Positions 8,708 through 17,008 of a stretch of DNA of 64,000 bases are shown in pieces (the first letter of the stretch is position 1; every line of letters begins with the position of its first letter). Origin of the DNA: Deltaproteobacteria bacterium (GTDB lineage Bacteria; Myxococcota; Kuafuiibacteriia; Kuafuiibacteriales; Kuafuiibacteriaceae); the NCBI GenBank assembly GCA_016703535.1, contig JADJBV010000001.1, positions 2,594,001 to 2,658,000 of the forward strand, read 5' to 3'. The translations under genes and the position numbers were made by a program. Under the pieces are notes generated by a model, which was not told where the DNA came from, did no database searches, and saw only the letters and a program-made list of their open reading frames with translations.

Positions 8708-9748
8708 GTGGGCCGCGTCATTTGCCCACCAATGCAAGGGGTGGAGCCTTCGGCCAAGGTCTGGGCCCCGGTGCGACCGCCGGCGGAGCGCCCGCTCCTG
8801 ATGTTGGCGCCCATGGAGGGGATCTCGGACGCCATCGTTCGGGATCTCTTGTCCTCCTTGGGCGGCATGGACCTCTGCGTCACCGAGTTCATCCGAGTGG
8901 CCCACCGGCCGGTGCCGAAGAAGGTCCTGCTCGAGGCCTGTCCCGAGCTGAAGAGCGGCGGCGTCACGCCTTCGGGGGTGCCGGTGTTGGTGCAGCTGTT
9001 GGGGGGTGATCCGGCGCTGGTGGCTCAAACCGCGGAGACTGCGGTGGGGCTCGGGGCCTTGGGCATCGATCTCAACTTCGGGTGCCCGGCCAAGGCGGTG
9101 AACGGCAGCGACGGTGGCGCGGCTTTGCTTCGTTGCCCGAGCCGCCTGACCGACGTCATCGGCGCGACCCGGGCCCGGCTGCCGGCGACGGTCCCAGTTT
9201 CGGCCAAGATCCGTCTCGGCTACGACGATCCGGACTCAGTGGTGGAGTTGGCCAAGGCGGTCGAGGCCGGCGGCGCCTCTTGGTTGACCATCCACGGCCG
9301 CACCAAAGTCCAGATGTACCAACCCTCCGCCGATTGGCACCGGATCCGACGGGCCATCGAGGTGGTGTCGATCCCGGTGATCGCCAACGGCGATCTCTTC
9401 ACGCCCGAGGCCTTGACCCGCTGCCAAGGGATCACCGGCGCCCGGGCGTTCATGTTCGGCCGGGGCGCCTTCCGCACCCCCAACCTGTTTCGCTGGGCTC
9501 GGGGCTTCGATCACGGGCCCTGGAGCAGCGAGGCCCACGCCGGCTTTTTGATCAACCTGGCCGAGCGGATCGCGAGATCGGGCTATCGAGATCCGGAGCG
9601 CACCGCCTTGAACCGCTTGAAGGGTTGGGTGCGGGCCTGGGCCGACGGGGATGAGGGCCGGGTGCCGCTCTTCGACACGGTCAAACGTTGCCACGAGTTG
9701 CCCCAGCTCCTGGCCCACCTGCGCCCGCTGGCGGAACGCGCCGCCTGA
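8708..9748 (+). CDS. dusC: tRNA-dihydrouridine synthase, DusC-like
   Basis: Reduces specific uridines in tRNA to dihydrouridine using FMN and NADPH; DusC enzymes act on U16. The 346-residue product has the Dus TIM-barrel landmarks in order: LMLAPMEGISD at the first strand, the DusC-like TEFIRV segment, QLLG, the catalytic-Cys signature LNFGCPAKAVN followed by GSDGGAALL, the HGRTK phosphate-binding segment, IPVIANGD and MFGRGAFRTPNLF near the end. TPSG followed by QLLG and the TEFIRV segment point to DusC rather than DusA or DusB. GTG 8708 is used because a GAGG lies just upstream; ATG 8732 is the alternative. It is divergent from the pseudo-protease lipoprotein and followed 46 bp later by a small zinc-ribbon gene. 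Confidence 0.9.
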   Translation: MGRVICPPMQGVEPSAKVWAPVRPPAERPLLMLAPMEGISDAIVRDLLSSLGGMDLCVTEFIRVAHRPVPKKVLLEACPELKSGGVTPSGVPVLVQLLGGDPALVAQTAETAVGLGALGIDLNFGCPAKAVNGSDGGAALLRCPSRLTDVIGATRARLPATVPVSAKIRLGYDDPDSVVELAKAVEAGGASWLTIHGRTKVQMYQPSADWHRIRRAIEVVSIPVIANGDLFTPEALTRCQGITGARAFMFGRGAFRTPNLFRWARGFDHGPWSSEAHAGFLINLAERIARSGYRDPERTALNRLKGWVRAWADGDEGRVPLFDTVKRCHELPQLLAHLRPLAERAA

Positions 9749-9794
9749 ACCTCTGGACTTGCGGCGCCCCGGCGGTCGGGCTCATCCTCCGGGG

Positions 9795-10301
9795 GTGTCC
9801 GCTCGCTGCGTGAGGTGCGGCGCCCAGCCCAAAGTCGTGACCTCGGTGTGCCCCAGCTGCGGGGGCAACGTCCTTTCGGTGATCGAGGGCGCTCCCCGCT
9901 CACCTCAAGCCCGAGGGGTCAGCGCCTGGCGACAGGTCGATCGCAGCGACGTCGACGCCTTGCTCCGCACCTACCAAGAAGCCACCGAACGGCGCCGCAG
10001 GGAGCAGCCCCTTACCCAAGGCCAAGTCGCCGCTCCCCCCACGGTCGACGTGGCGACCCGGACCGTGGAAGCCGAGGTGTTGGCACTGGTCCCGAAGTTT
10101 TTGGCGGTGGGCTACCAGGTGTTGCCGCTCCAAAGGAACGGCGACAGCTTGCTCGTCGCCGTCGCCGACGATCCACCGTCCCAGCTCCTGGACCTGCTGC
10201 GGGCCCACACCGGCCTTTCGGTGACGGTGGTTTTGGCGCCGGCGGAGGCCCTAAGGGACGCGATCGCGCGCCACCACGGCCCTCACCCAACCGCCCGTTG
10301 A
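9795..10301 (+). CDS. Zinc-ribbon protein with MshEN (GspE N-terminal) domain
   Basis: A 168-residue cytoplasmic protein. Residues 5-22 form a zinc ribbon (CVRC and CPSC). A charged linker with Arg-rich stretch ATERRRREQ follows. The last 65 residues resemble the MshEN/GSPII_E N-terminal domain found at the front of type II secretion and type IV pilus ATPases: VPKFLAVGYQVLPLQRNGD, LLVAVADDP, then a helix and a VTVVLAPAEALRDAI strand-helix ending. In GspE-type ATPases this domain binds partner proteins or cyclic di-GMP. Here there is no ATPase, so it may be an adaptor or a c-di-GMP sensor (inference). The start GTG 9795 gives an N-terminus immediately before the first Cys pair. The 46-bp gap after dusC permits cotranscription. 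Confidence 0.75.
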   Translation: MSARCVRCGAQPKVVTSVCPSCGGNVLSVIEGAPRSPQARGVSAWRQVDRSDVDALLRTYQEATERRRREQPLTQGQVAAPPTVDVATRTVEAEVLALVPKFLAVGYQVLPLQRNGDSLLVAVADDPPSQLLDLLRAHTGLSVTVVLAPAEALRDAIARHHGPHPTAR

Positions 10302-10851
10302 TCCACACCGCGCAGCACCATGGCGCAGAGGGCCGGACCGGGACCCCAGGGTCGAGGGTGGGTGGTGGTGCAACGGTGGGCTGAGACGACAGGAAGACGG
10401 GAAGGCGGGAAGGTTTTGGGGGCGGCCGTGCTTGAGCCATCGCCGGCACTTCACCCGGGGCCGCGGTCCCTCACTCCGGCAAGCCGGAGGCGCGCAGCCC
10501 GCCCCGCGGGCGTAGAGGGGTGGGCCGGCTTTGCCAGGCTTTGCCGGACCGGGACCCAATACCGGTCAGTTTGCCGGTTTTCGAGGGGAGGCCGAACGCC
10601 TCTCGGGACTGTGCTTCAAGGCTCGCTTTCGGGGGCCCAATTCCTCGGGCTCCTAGGTTCCTGCATTCCTAAGCGGTCTCCAATCCCCCTCGATGCCGCA
10701 CCTGCGATCTCGTGTCCGGGGCGCCGCCAGTAAAACCGCTTAGGAGGCCAGGAAACCAGGAAGAGTCCAAAGAAGTCCTGGCTCCAGCGACACCACCATC
10801 CACCTCGAAACGAAGGCTAAACTGACCGGTATTGTGACCGGGACCCCAAGT
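10302..10851. other. Non-coding intergenic block between convergent genes
   Basis: No convincing gene is seen in these 550 bp: the frames that stay open have no domain-like sequence and poor codon bias. The block is rich in repeats. A perfect dyad with 7-bp arms lies at 10474-10489 (CTCCGGCAAGCCGGAG). A tandem duplication of GGCTTTGCC lies at 10527-10535 and 10537-10545. Three copies of GACCGGGACCC start at 10336, 10547 and 10836. The right-hand half is the MITE-like element listed separately. Confidence 0.7.
10547..10846. mobile_element. MITE-like inverted-repeat element with flanking direct repeats
   Basis: Perfect 15-bp terminal inverted repeats, AATACCGGTCAGTTT at 10558-10572 and AAACTGACCGGTATT at 10819-10833, bound a 276-bp non-coding interior. 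The inverted match continues imperfectly inwards (TTTTCGAGG on the left against GTTTCGAGG on the complement of the right). A second nested inverted pair, TCCTAAGCGGT at 10667-10677 and ACCGCTTAGGA at 10735-10745, has further matching flanks. Immediately outside lie 11-bp direct repeats, GACCGGGACCC at 10547-10557 and 10836-10846, resembling a target-site duplication. A third copy at 10336-10346 weakens that reading. There is no transposase, so if mobile it is non-autonomous. Confidence 0.55.
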
Positions 10852-13134
10852 TCAGCGCAGACACTCGCCTCGGTAGCTCGCCGTCATGACCTGACCCAAA
10901 GCCGGCGCGACGACCAGGGACACGGTCCGGGCGTCGGGGTCGTAGCGGTAGTCGGGCCCTGGAGACAACACGGTGCCGTCCAACTCGACTCTCAGGCTGG
11001 GCGGATCCACCGATCCACTGAGTGTAAAGACGCCACTCGGCACAAACGCTCGGGTGGCGAGGTCGGTGAGGTAGGGCCCGTAGTCCGCTTGGCAGATCTC
11101 GTAGAAGGCGCCGCCGGCCAGGGTGGTCATCGCTTGGTAGCGAACGCCGGGGTTCAGGAAGGGATCGTCGGCGCAGGTCTGCCCAGGTGTCCCGGCCAAC
11201 GCGTGGACCTGGACCCGGTCGGCGCGACCGCCGCGGGCGGCGCGGAAGTAGTCGAGGAGGGCGGGGATGGTCTCTCGGGAGGCGTCGTCTTCATCGCTGG
11301 CCGCGAAGATCACCAGCCGAGTGTCGGGCCGGAGGAAACGGGCGTTGATCGCGGTGGAGGGATCTTGGGCCGTCGGAAACAGGGCCCGCTTCAACGCCAA
11401 GGCGGCGGCGCCCAAGGCAGACTGTTGGTCGTCGCCTCGGCGGCCGGTCCGCATCATGCAACCGAACCGGTCTCCCTTTTCGATGGTGGTGCCATCGATG
11501 CTCCGGAGGACCGGATCTTGTCGAACGCAGCCGCGGAGTTCACCCGCTCGGCTCCCGCTGTTTTCACCAGGGGTGGCGGCCAACTGATAGTCGGCCCCGA
11601 GGCCGTCGGCGTAGCTGACGAAGTTGGCGGCGGCCACCACCAGGCGCTCTTGTTCGGCCTGCATCGAACGGCTGTCGTCGACGGCCACCAAGAGGTCGAC
11701 CTTCTCCGGGGCCACCACCTGACTCTCGGAGCGAGGACTGAGATCCGCAGCCCGGCCCACCAACTCCACGAAGCGCGGGCCGTTGAAGTCGTAGTGGTGG
11801 AGTTCGACCCGGACGCTGTGCCGCGCCGGATCGGCCCGCAGCGGCCGAAAACGAAAGAGAAGTTCGGCCTTCCTCCCGACCGGCACGATCAGGTCTTCGC
11901 CGGGCCCGGCCAGAGGTTGTTGATCCAGCTCGGCCCCGAGATATTCAAAGGCCGTCGCGTCGGGGCCGTTGAAGGTCACTCCGTCGATCAAGAGTGGCCC
12001 GCGGCCGGTGCTCCAGACCGGCAAGCGCCCCACTCGGGATCCACAGGACGAGGGGACCGAACCGGTGAAGCCCACCGGGCCGAGATCCAAGGAGGGCAAG
12101 GTCCGTAGGCCCGGATAGATCGCCTTGCCCTCGAGGATGGTCTCGAGGCGCGGCCGGGCCGAGTCATCGGTGTTGATGAACACGCTGCCGACGTCGCCTC
12201 CGTCGTCGAAGGGTCGATACTGGATCGCGACGTCGATGGCGCCGAGGGCCGGTACAACCGCCGGAAGCGCTGTGCCACCGACCACAAACGCGTGGTAGCC
12301 GAAGAACACCGCCATGCTGGTGACCGCCGCGGGTTCGTTGCAGCGGTTGGTGACCGTGATGTTGCGATTGACCACAAACCCCAGGGTCGTATCGGGAAAG
12401 AGGATCTTCTCGGGGAAGGCGGAGACACAGTTGAACAGTGGATACGCGCCCTCCAACTCGACCTTCACCTCTTGCCCATCTTGATCACGGATCAAGAGTT
12501 CCCGGACCGGCACGCCGGGTCGACCGGTCCGCTGCAGGTGCCGAACGCGGATCGGCAGCTCCTGTCCGGGCCCGATCACCACCGGCAGCTCCGGGGGATC
12601 GACCAAGGCAAAAAGCTCCTCATCCAGGCGCAGGCTCCGCACCTCACAGGGCGCCGACCCCGCCGCCAACAGGCCAATGTCTGCCTCCTGCCCTACCTGA
12701 AAGCGCAGGTATTCAGGCCAAGCGGACAGGCGACAAGGCTCTCGGGCGCTGAGCTCGAGCGGGTAACTGACCTCCGCTTGTTCGGGATCGTTGCTCTCCA
12801 AGATCAGGCGCGTCGCTTCGGTCCCGGTCGGGGACACCGGCTCGAAGCGCACCCAGATCTCGCCGGTCCTTCCTGCCTCCAGGTTCTTGGGGAATGAGGA
12901 CACCCGGACTTGATCCGGGCCCTCGACGCGCCAGCCCAGTTGGAGGGACGCGGCGCCATCATTGCTGACCTCGATGATCCGGGGCCCTGCCGCGCTCAAG
13001 CCGATCACCACCGGGTCAAAGCCGAGAGGGGTCCCGGGAGGAGGGTCTAGGATCATCGAGGGCCGGAGTTGGCCGATCTGGGCGCCCTCTTCGCAGCCGA
13101 GGAGCAGGAGGAGTCCCAACCCACGAGCCCTCAT
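10852..13134 (-). CDS. Lipoprotein with SPD-2/ASH-like beta repeats and a VWA-like domain
   Basis: A 760-residue exported protein. ATG 13134 gives MRARGLGLLLLLGC, a short type II signal with lipobox LLGC. Residues up to about 470 contain repeated immunoglobulin-like units of the SPD-2/ASH choice-of-anchor type: GPRIIEVSNDGAASLQLGW, WVRFEPVSPTG and QYRPFDDGGD show the usual pattern of new beta domains opening with a short hydrophobic strand. Near residue 478 VDLLVAVDDSRSM is a von Willebrand A MIDAS-like motif (Asp-x-Ser-x-Ser), so metal-dependent ligand binding is likely. The start overlaps the protease gene stop by 4 bp (ATGA), so the two are coupled and probably act together at the cell surface. 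The stop lies 6 bp from the flanking repeat of the MITE-like element. Confidence 0.8.
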   Translation of the reverse strand: MRARGLGLLLLLGCEEGAQIGQLRPSMILDPPPGTPLGFDPVVIGLSAAGPRIIEVSNDGAASLQLGWRVEGPDQVRVSSFPKNLEAGRTGEIWVRFEPVSPTGTEATRLILESNDPEQAEVSYPLELSAREPCRLSAWPEYLRFQVGQEADIGLLAAGSAPCEVRSLRLDEELFALVDPPELPVVIGPGQELPIRVRHLQRTGRPGVPVRELLIRDQDGQEVKVELEGAYPLFNCVSAFPEKILFPDTTLGFVVNRNITVTNRCNEPAAVTSMAVFFGYHAFVVGGTALPAVVPALGAIDVAIQYRPFDDGGDVGSVFINTDDSARPRLETILEGKAIYPGLRTLPSLDLGPVGFTGSVPSSCGSRVGRLPVWSTGRGPLLIDGVTFNGPDATAFEYLGAELDQQPLAGPGEDLIVPVGRKAELLFRFRPLRADPARHSVRVELHHYDFNGPRFVELVGRAADLSPRSESQVVAPEKVDLLVAVDDSRSMQAEQERLVVAAANFVSYADGLGADYQLAATPGENSGSRAGELRGCVRQDPVLRSIDGTTIEKGDRFGCMMRTGRRGDDQQSALGAAALALKRALFPTAQDPSTAINARFLRPDTRLVIFAASDEDDASRETIPALLDYFRAARGGRADRVQVHALAGTPGQTCADDPFLNPGVRYQAMTTLAGGAFYEICQADYGPYLTDLATRAFVPSGVFTLSGSVDPPSLRVELDGTVLSPGPDYRYDPDARTVSLVVAPALGQVMTASYRGECLR

Positions 13135-14363
13135 CGCCGCCTCCGGACTCGCAAGAGGCCAAGCGCCAACAACAGGGCCGCGGATGGGGCTTGGCCCCCG
13201 ACACAAACACAGCCGCTCGACTCCAGGGTCTTGGGCAGCGGCTCGCCGCCGGTCGCGGGAACGCCCGCGTCGTTGCCGGCGTCCGCGTCGGGCCTAGGCC
13301 CCGCCGCATCGAAGAAGCCGCCGTCGTACGGGGGACGTTGTGTGTTGAGGCTGACGGTAGCGGTGCTGATCGAACGTTGGCCCCGTTCATCGAAGCCCCG
13401 GGCCTCGACCAAGTGGAGCCCCAACTCCAGATCCTCGGGCACGGCGAAGGCCCAAGGAGGTTCAGTGGCGCTGCCCACCAACACGCCGTCGACCCGCACC
13501 TCGAGCAAAGTGACCCGGCCCTCTTGATCGGTGGCGTCGACGACGATCGGGAAGGCCGGTTCGACGTCGGGATAAAGGGGCTCGTTGGTCAGGTAGTCGT
13601 TGGGGGTGACCAGCCGGATCCGGGGCGGAAGGTCGGGGAACACGGTCCGGCGCCCCACGTGGCGGAGCAGGCCGACCCAGCTGTTCTGCAGATCACCGGT
13701 GTCACAGGCGCATTGGCGCGCCGAAAATTCGCCGCACTCGGCGTCGACTCGGCTGAAGGACTTTTCGTCAGGCGCCTCGAGGTAACTCATGATGTCCGGC
13801 GCAAAGTAGGTGTGATCCAGGCCGATGGTGTGGCCGGTCTCGTGGGCGATCACCTGGCAAAGGGACTTGGCGTCTTCCTCGCGGGCGATCACCTGGGCAA
13901 AGTTGAAGTTGATCCCGCGATCGATCAGCCCGCAGTCCATCGGCGACACACCGGCGACGGGCTCCAGGAAACCAATCTGCCGGGGGGTCCCAGCGATCAC
14001 CGCCTCGATGTACGGCCCGACCGTCGGCTCTTGATCGACCAGCACCACGTCGAAGTCGGCGAAGGACTCGTAGAGGCAACGATGGAGTTCGTCCCATTCG
14101 TCATGGGTCAGCTTGGTCTCGGGCAACGTTGAGGGTTCGGTGGGGATGGTCGATTGGTTGGTGCGGGCGTCGGTCGGTCCCGGCGTGAAGGTGCAGCCCC
14201 CCGGGCACAGGTTCAGGAACAGCTGGAGCGGTCCGCCGGTGAGGTTCTGCCGTCGGGTCGCTGCGCCCGGCTCCCGCACGTAGGTGGGGTGGGGTTCGAT
14301 GGGGGCCTGGCAGGCTGAGGCGAGGAGAGGCAAGCACCACCAGGGCATCTTCCGCAGAGGCAT
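13131..14363 (-). CDS. Exported zinc metalloprotease (metzincin type) with MYXO-CTERM-like tail
   Basis: A 410-residue lipoprotein candidate: N-terminal LLASACQAP contains a lipobox. The catalytic motif HETGHTIGLDH (HExxHxxGxxH) is followed by DIMSYLEAP, a Met-turn, which defines a metzincin. An Ig-like region follows (RIRLVTPNDYLTNEPLYPD, LLEVRVDGVLVGSA). The C-terminus carries SSGCVCVGG, a hydrophobic stretch (SAALLLALGLL) and RVRRRR, matching the MYXO-CTERM sorting pattern. Having both a lipobox and a C-terminal sorting tail is unusual, and one of them may not be used. The gene is coupled by a 4-bp overlap to the SPD-2/VWA lipoprotein downstream. The substrate is unknown. Confidence 0.85.
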   Translation of the reverse strand: MPLRKMPWWCLPLLASACQAPIEPHPTYVREPGAATRRQNLTGGPLQLFLNLCPGGCTFTPGPTDARTNQSTIPTEPSTLPETKLTHDEWDELHRCLYESFADFDVVLVDQEPTVGPYIEAVIAGTPRQIGFLEPVAGVSPMDCGLIDRGINFNFAQVIAREEDAKSLCQVIAHETGHTIGLDHTYFAPDIMSYLEAPDEKSFSRVDAECGEFSARQCACDTGDLQNSWVGLLRHVGRRTVFPDLPPRIRLVTPNDYLTNEPLYPDVEPAFPIVVDATDQEGRVTLLEVRVDGVLVGSATEPPWAFAVPEDLELGLHLVEARGFDERGQRSISTATVSLNTQRPPYDGGFFDAAGPRPDADAGNDAGVPATGGEPLPKTLESSGCVCVGGQAPSAALLLALGLLRVRRRR

Positions 14364-14448
14364 TCCATCACCTCTACGCTGAAGCCCTGGTGCCGGGCCT
14401 ACGTAGGTCGGCCTCAGGACAGGAGACCGACCAAATCAATCGAGGCTT

Positions 14449-14632
14449 TAGCAGCCCCCTGATCTGGAGCGCCGTAGCGAGAAAGCCGGGCTTGGGAGCG
14501 AGGACGGCACCCGAGGCGCGAGGAGCGGAAGGGTACTTGATTCGGTACCTTGAGCACCGCAGCAACGAGGCTGCCGTCTGCAGCCCCAAGAGCGGCTTTC
14601 GCAGTAGGCGGGCCAGATCAATCGGGCTGCTA
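14449..14632. repeat. 184-bp imperfect palindrome in an intergenic gap
   Basis: The gap between the protease gene (start 14363) and the lamin-tail gene (stop 14638) is almost filled by one long inverted repeat. The left end TAGCAGCCCCCTGATCTGG pairs with the complement of the right end (TAGCAGCCCGATTGATCTGG), and homology continues inward (AAAGCCGGGCTTGGG against AAAGCCGCTCTTGGG; GACGGCA against GACGGCA) to a central hairpin GGTAC/GTACC at 14532-14549. The right end lies 5 bp from the stop codon of the upstream gene. The size suits a MITE or REP-like element; transcribed RNA would fold into one long hairpin and could terminate or stabilise the mRNA. No flanking duplication is seen. Confidence 0.7.
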
Positions 14633-14637
14633 GGACG

Positions 14638-16722
14638 TTAACGGCGTCGGCGAACGATCATCGCCACGCCGAGCAGGCCGAAGAGGCCAAAGCCCAGATC
14701 CCGACCTTCCTGGCCGGTGGTGTTGCAGCCGCAACCGCCGGTGTCTTCGTCACGGCCGTTGCCTTGGCCGAAGAGCCCGGTGTCGGGCCGGGCCGCGTCA
14801 CCCGCGCCCGCGTCGGCGGGGGTCACGCCGCTGTCGGCCGGGGGCACGCCGCTGTCGGCGGGAGGAACGCCGCTGTCGGCCGGGGGCACGCCGCTGTCGA
14901 CGGGAGGAACGCCGCCGTCGCCGGGCACGCCCGAGTCGGGGGCGCCGGTGTCGCCAGGAGAACCATCGGGATCGAAGCCGCCGTCGACCGGCGCGGCCGC
15001 GTCGAGATCACCACCGTCACCGACAACTCCACCGTCGACCGGGGGCGGCGCGCCGATCACGTCGGCGGCGCTGCGGGGCTGGAGTTGATAACCGCCGACG
15101 CCGGTAGGCGCGAACTGGCTGAGGATGCCGCGGACCGTAAAGGTGCCCACCGGGGCGGCTTGGCCGACGAGGTCGATGTTGCTGGCGATGCGGATGGTGA
15201 TGGTGCCGGTGCCGTCGTTGGCGTAGGCGCTGGAGTTGCCGGTGAAGGTGGTCGGGATCGGTTCACCGCCCGGACCCGTGACCAAGGTCAGGCCGGCGAT
15301 CTCGACCAGCTGGGACTCATTCGTTTCGGCGGCCGCCAAAAGGTCGGCCACGGTGAGGGCGCGGGCCTGGACCGCGGCGCTGCCGATGACCGTCACCGTC
15401 AACTCCGAGCCGGACACGCTGGGCACGCCGGCCCGCTCGTCCCGACCGATCTGGCGCACGCCACGGAACACGCCGATCTTGCCGGTCACTCGAACCAGGT
15501 CACCGGGGTTGACCGCCTGTCCGATCAACACGTCGTCGAAGACGCGGATGGCGTCGACGCCACTTTGGGCGGCGATGAAGAAGTTGGTGGTGCCGGTGGC
15601 GAAGGCCTGGTGGTTGGTCAGGGCCACGCCCTCGACCCGCACCGAGTGGTGTTCGTAGATCGGCCGTTCGTCCGCGCCTTGGGCTCGGGCCTCGGCGATG
15701 GTGAAGACGGTGGCCGCCGGCAACACGTTCTCCCAGTAGAAGGCGGTGTTGTTGGCGGTGGTGACCGCGTTGGCCGGCAAGTAGGCGTCGTCGGCGGCGT
15801 TGTCCAAGGCGTAGAGGAACCAACGCACGTAGCGGTCGTGGAACCCGGTGGGCGCGGCGAAGGTCAAAGCGCCCGCCAAGTTGTTGACCGTGCCGCTGGC
15901 CGCGTAGAGATCGCCGGTGGCGGTGGCCGGGAGGGAGACGTAGTTGCCGGCGGCGTTGCCCGCGGAAGAGGTGGCGATGGCCGCGTAGACCTCGACCCCC
16001 GCCAGGCCGTCGGCGTCGGTGACCGTGCCGCCCAAGGTGACGGTGTCCCCGAAGGACCAGTTGGCCGGGGCCCGGGTGGGCAGGCCGATCGAAGGAGGGT
16101 TGGCGACGGGGCCCGAAAAACCCACGCCCGGGGTCGGGGTGGTCAAGACCGCAAAGTCGACGGCGCTGGCCCAGTCGGCGGCGGTGCCGGTGTTCGCCAC
16201 TCGGCCCAAGCTCTGGCTCGCCCCGGCCGCGGTGGCCGCGGTGCCCGGGATGGTGGTGTTGCTGCCCCAGTTCACGGCGCTGACCACGGTGGCCCCGGCG
16301 TTGAGCAACACGACCGCGTCGCCGCCGTTGCCGAGGGCCCAGGCGTTGCCGCCCGCCGCCGGCACCAGGTTGGGGACCGCCGCGTCATCGGCGCCGAGGG
16401 CCAACTCGAAGGCCGGCGCCGGGAAGCCCGAGATGGTCGCGTACGCCGTCGCCTGACGGGTCACGATGATCACCTGGCCCGCGTTCAAGCTGGTCGCGGC
16501 GGGGAAGGCGTAGGTGCGGGCCAAGTTGGCGCCGCTGTAATCGGCCACGGCCCAGCCGCTGATGTCGACGGCGGCGGCGCCGATGTTTTGGATCTCGACC
16601 CACTCCTCGTCATCCGGAGTGGACGGCGGGTTGGCCTGGACCTCGGTGATCAACACCTGGGCGGACGCAGGGGCGGCGTAGACCACCAGCGCGAGAGGTA
16701 CAAACAGGGCGCGCAACTTCAT
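14638..16722 (-). CDS. Secreted lamin-tail-domain protein with MYXO-CTERM anchor
   Basis: A 694-residue exported protein. ATG 16722 is preceded by a strong AGGAGG site and begins a classical signal peptide (MKLRALFVPLALVVYAAPASA, cleavage before QVLITE). Residues 23 to about 180 form a lamin-tail domain (LITEVQANPP, EEWVEIQNIG, ISGWAVADYSG, VIIVTRQA). The middle has a beta-rich region and an OB-like segment (HHSVRVEGVALTN, VRVTGKIGVFRGVRQIG) often found beside lamin-tail domains in extracellular nucleases, but I see no nuclease catalytic motif. A Pro/Ala/Asp/Ser/Gly/Val repeat tract precedes GGCGCN, a hydrophobic helix and RRRR: a MYXO-CTERM surface-anchoring tail. It is probably cell-surface adhesive or DNA-associated (inference). 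Confidence 0.85.
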   Translation of the reverse strand: MKLRALFVPLALVVYAAPASAQVLITEVQANPPSTPDDEEWVEIQNIGAAAVDISGWAVADYSGANLARTYAFPAATSLNAGQVIIVTRQATAYATISGFPAPAFELALGADDAAVPNLVPAAGGNAWALGNGGDAVVLLNAGATVVSAVNWGSNTTIPGTAATAAGASQSLGRVANTGTAADWASAVDFAVLTTPTPGVGFSGPVANPPSIGLPTRAPANWSFGDTVTLGGTVTDADGLAGVEVYAAIATSSAGNAAGNYVSLPATATGDLYAASGTVNNLAGALTFAAPTGFHDRYVRWFLYALDNAADDAYLPANAVTTANNTAFYWENVLPAATVFTIAEARAQGADERPIYEHHSVRVEGVALTNHQAFATGTTNFFIAAQSGVDAIRVFDDVLIGQAVNPGDLVRVTGKIGVFRGVRQIGRDERAGVPSVSGSELTVTVIGSAAVQARALTVADLLAAAETNESQLVEIAGLTLVTGPGGEPIPTTFTGNSSAYANDGTGTITIRIASNIDLVGQAAPVGTFTVRGILSQFAPTGVGGYQLQPRSAADVIGAPPPVDGGVVGDGGDLDAAAPVDGGFDPDGSPGDTGAPDSGVPGDGGVPPVDSGVPPADSGVPPADSGVPPADSGVTPADAGAGDAARPDTGLFGQGNGRDEDTGGCGCNTTGQEGRDLGFGLFGLLGVAMIVRRRR
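14825..14926. repeat. 21-bp tandem repeats encoding a 7-residue linker
   Basis: Four full 21-bp units start at 14825, 14846, 14867 and 14888, with a degenerate fifth to 14926, inside the lamin-tail gene. Units alternate between two versions (GGCCGGGGGC and GGCGGGAGGA endings), so the unit of duplication may be 42 bp. On the minus strand they encode ADSGVPP-type heptads forming a stiff wall-spanning stalk before the membrane tail. Copy number is likely to vary between strains. Confidence 0.9.
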
Positions 16723-17008
16723 GGTCGCCTCCTTAACGAATGGAACTGGACCTGTCGACCGGCCCGGCTTGGGGTGCGGCTTTGTCACACCCCCGCCCTC
16801 ATCAAACAAGGGTTTTATCTAATACGACACCCCACCGATGGACTTTATCGGCGCGGGATCCCCCCGGAGCGACCCTTTTCGACCCGTGAGCGACACCACC
16901 TTTGGACCGAACCTCACCGTTCGTCCGTAGAAGAGAGCAGAGTCGGAACAACGTGGCGCGGCAGCCGGTTTTGGATCGGTCGAACGCGTTGAAGGGAGAA
17001 CCTGGGCC
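16723..17008. promoter_or_regulatory. Divergent intergenic region with candidate control sites
   Basis: This 286-bp gap separates the minus-strand lamin-tail gene from the plus-strand coiled-coil gene, so it must contain promoters in both directions. It is visibly richer in A and T than the genes around it, especially GGTTTTATCTAATACGAC near 16811-16828. A short inverted repeat CCGAT/ATCGG occupies 16835-16839 and 16847-16851. I cannot assign -35/-10 boxes with confidence. Confidence 0.4.

Noticed and set aside
10320..10733. 137-codon frame in the non-coding block
   Set aside because: Poor codon bias, no domain, crosses the end of the inverted-repeat element.
14825..14926. Possible CRISPR or regulatory repeat array
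   Set aside because: Units are in-frame 21-bp linker codons without spacers.
14764..16992. 742-codon plus-strand open frame opposite the lamin-tail gene
   Set aside because: Asp/Gly/Val/Arg-biased shadow of a repetitive GC-rich gene; no start signal, and the minus-strand gene has a signal peptide, domain and sorting tail.
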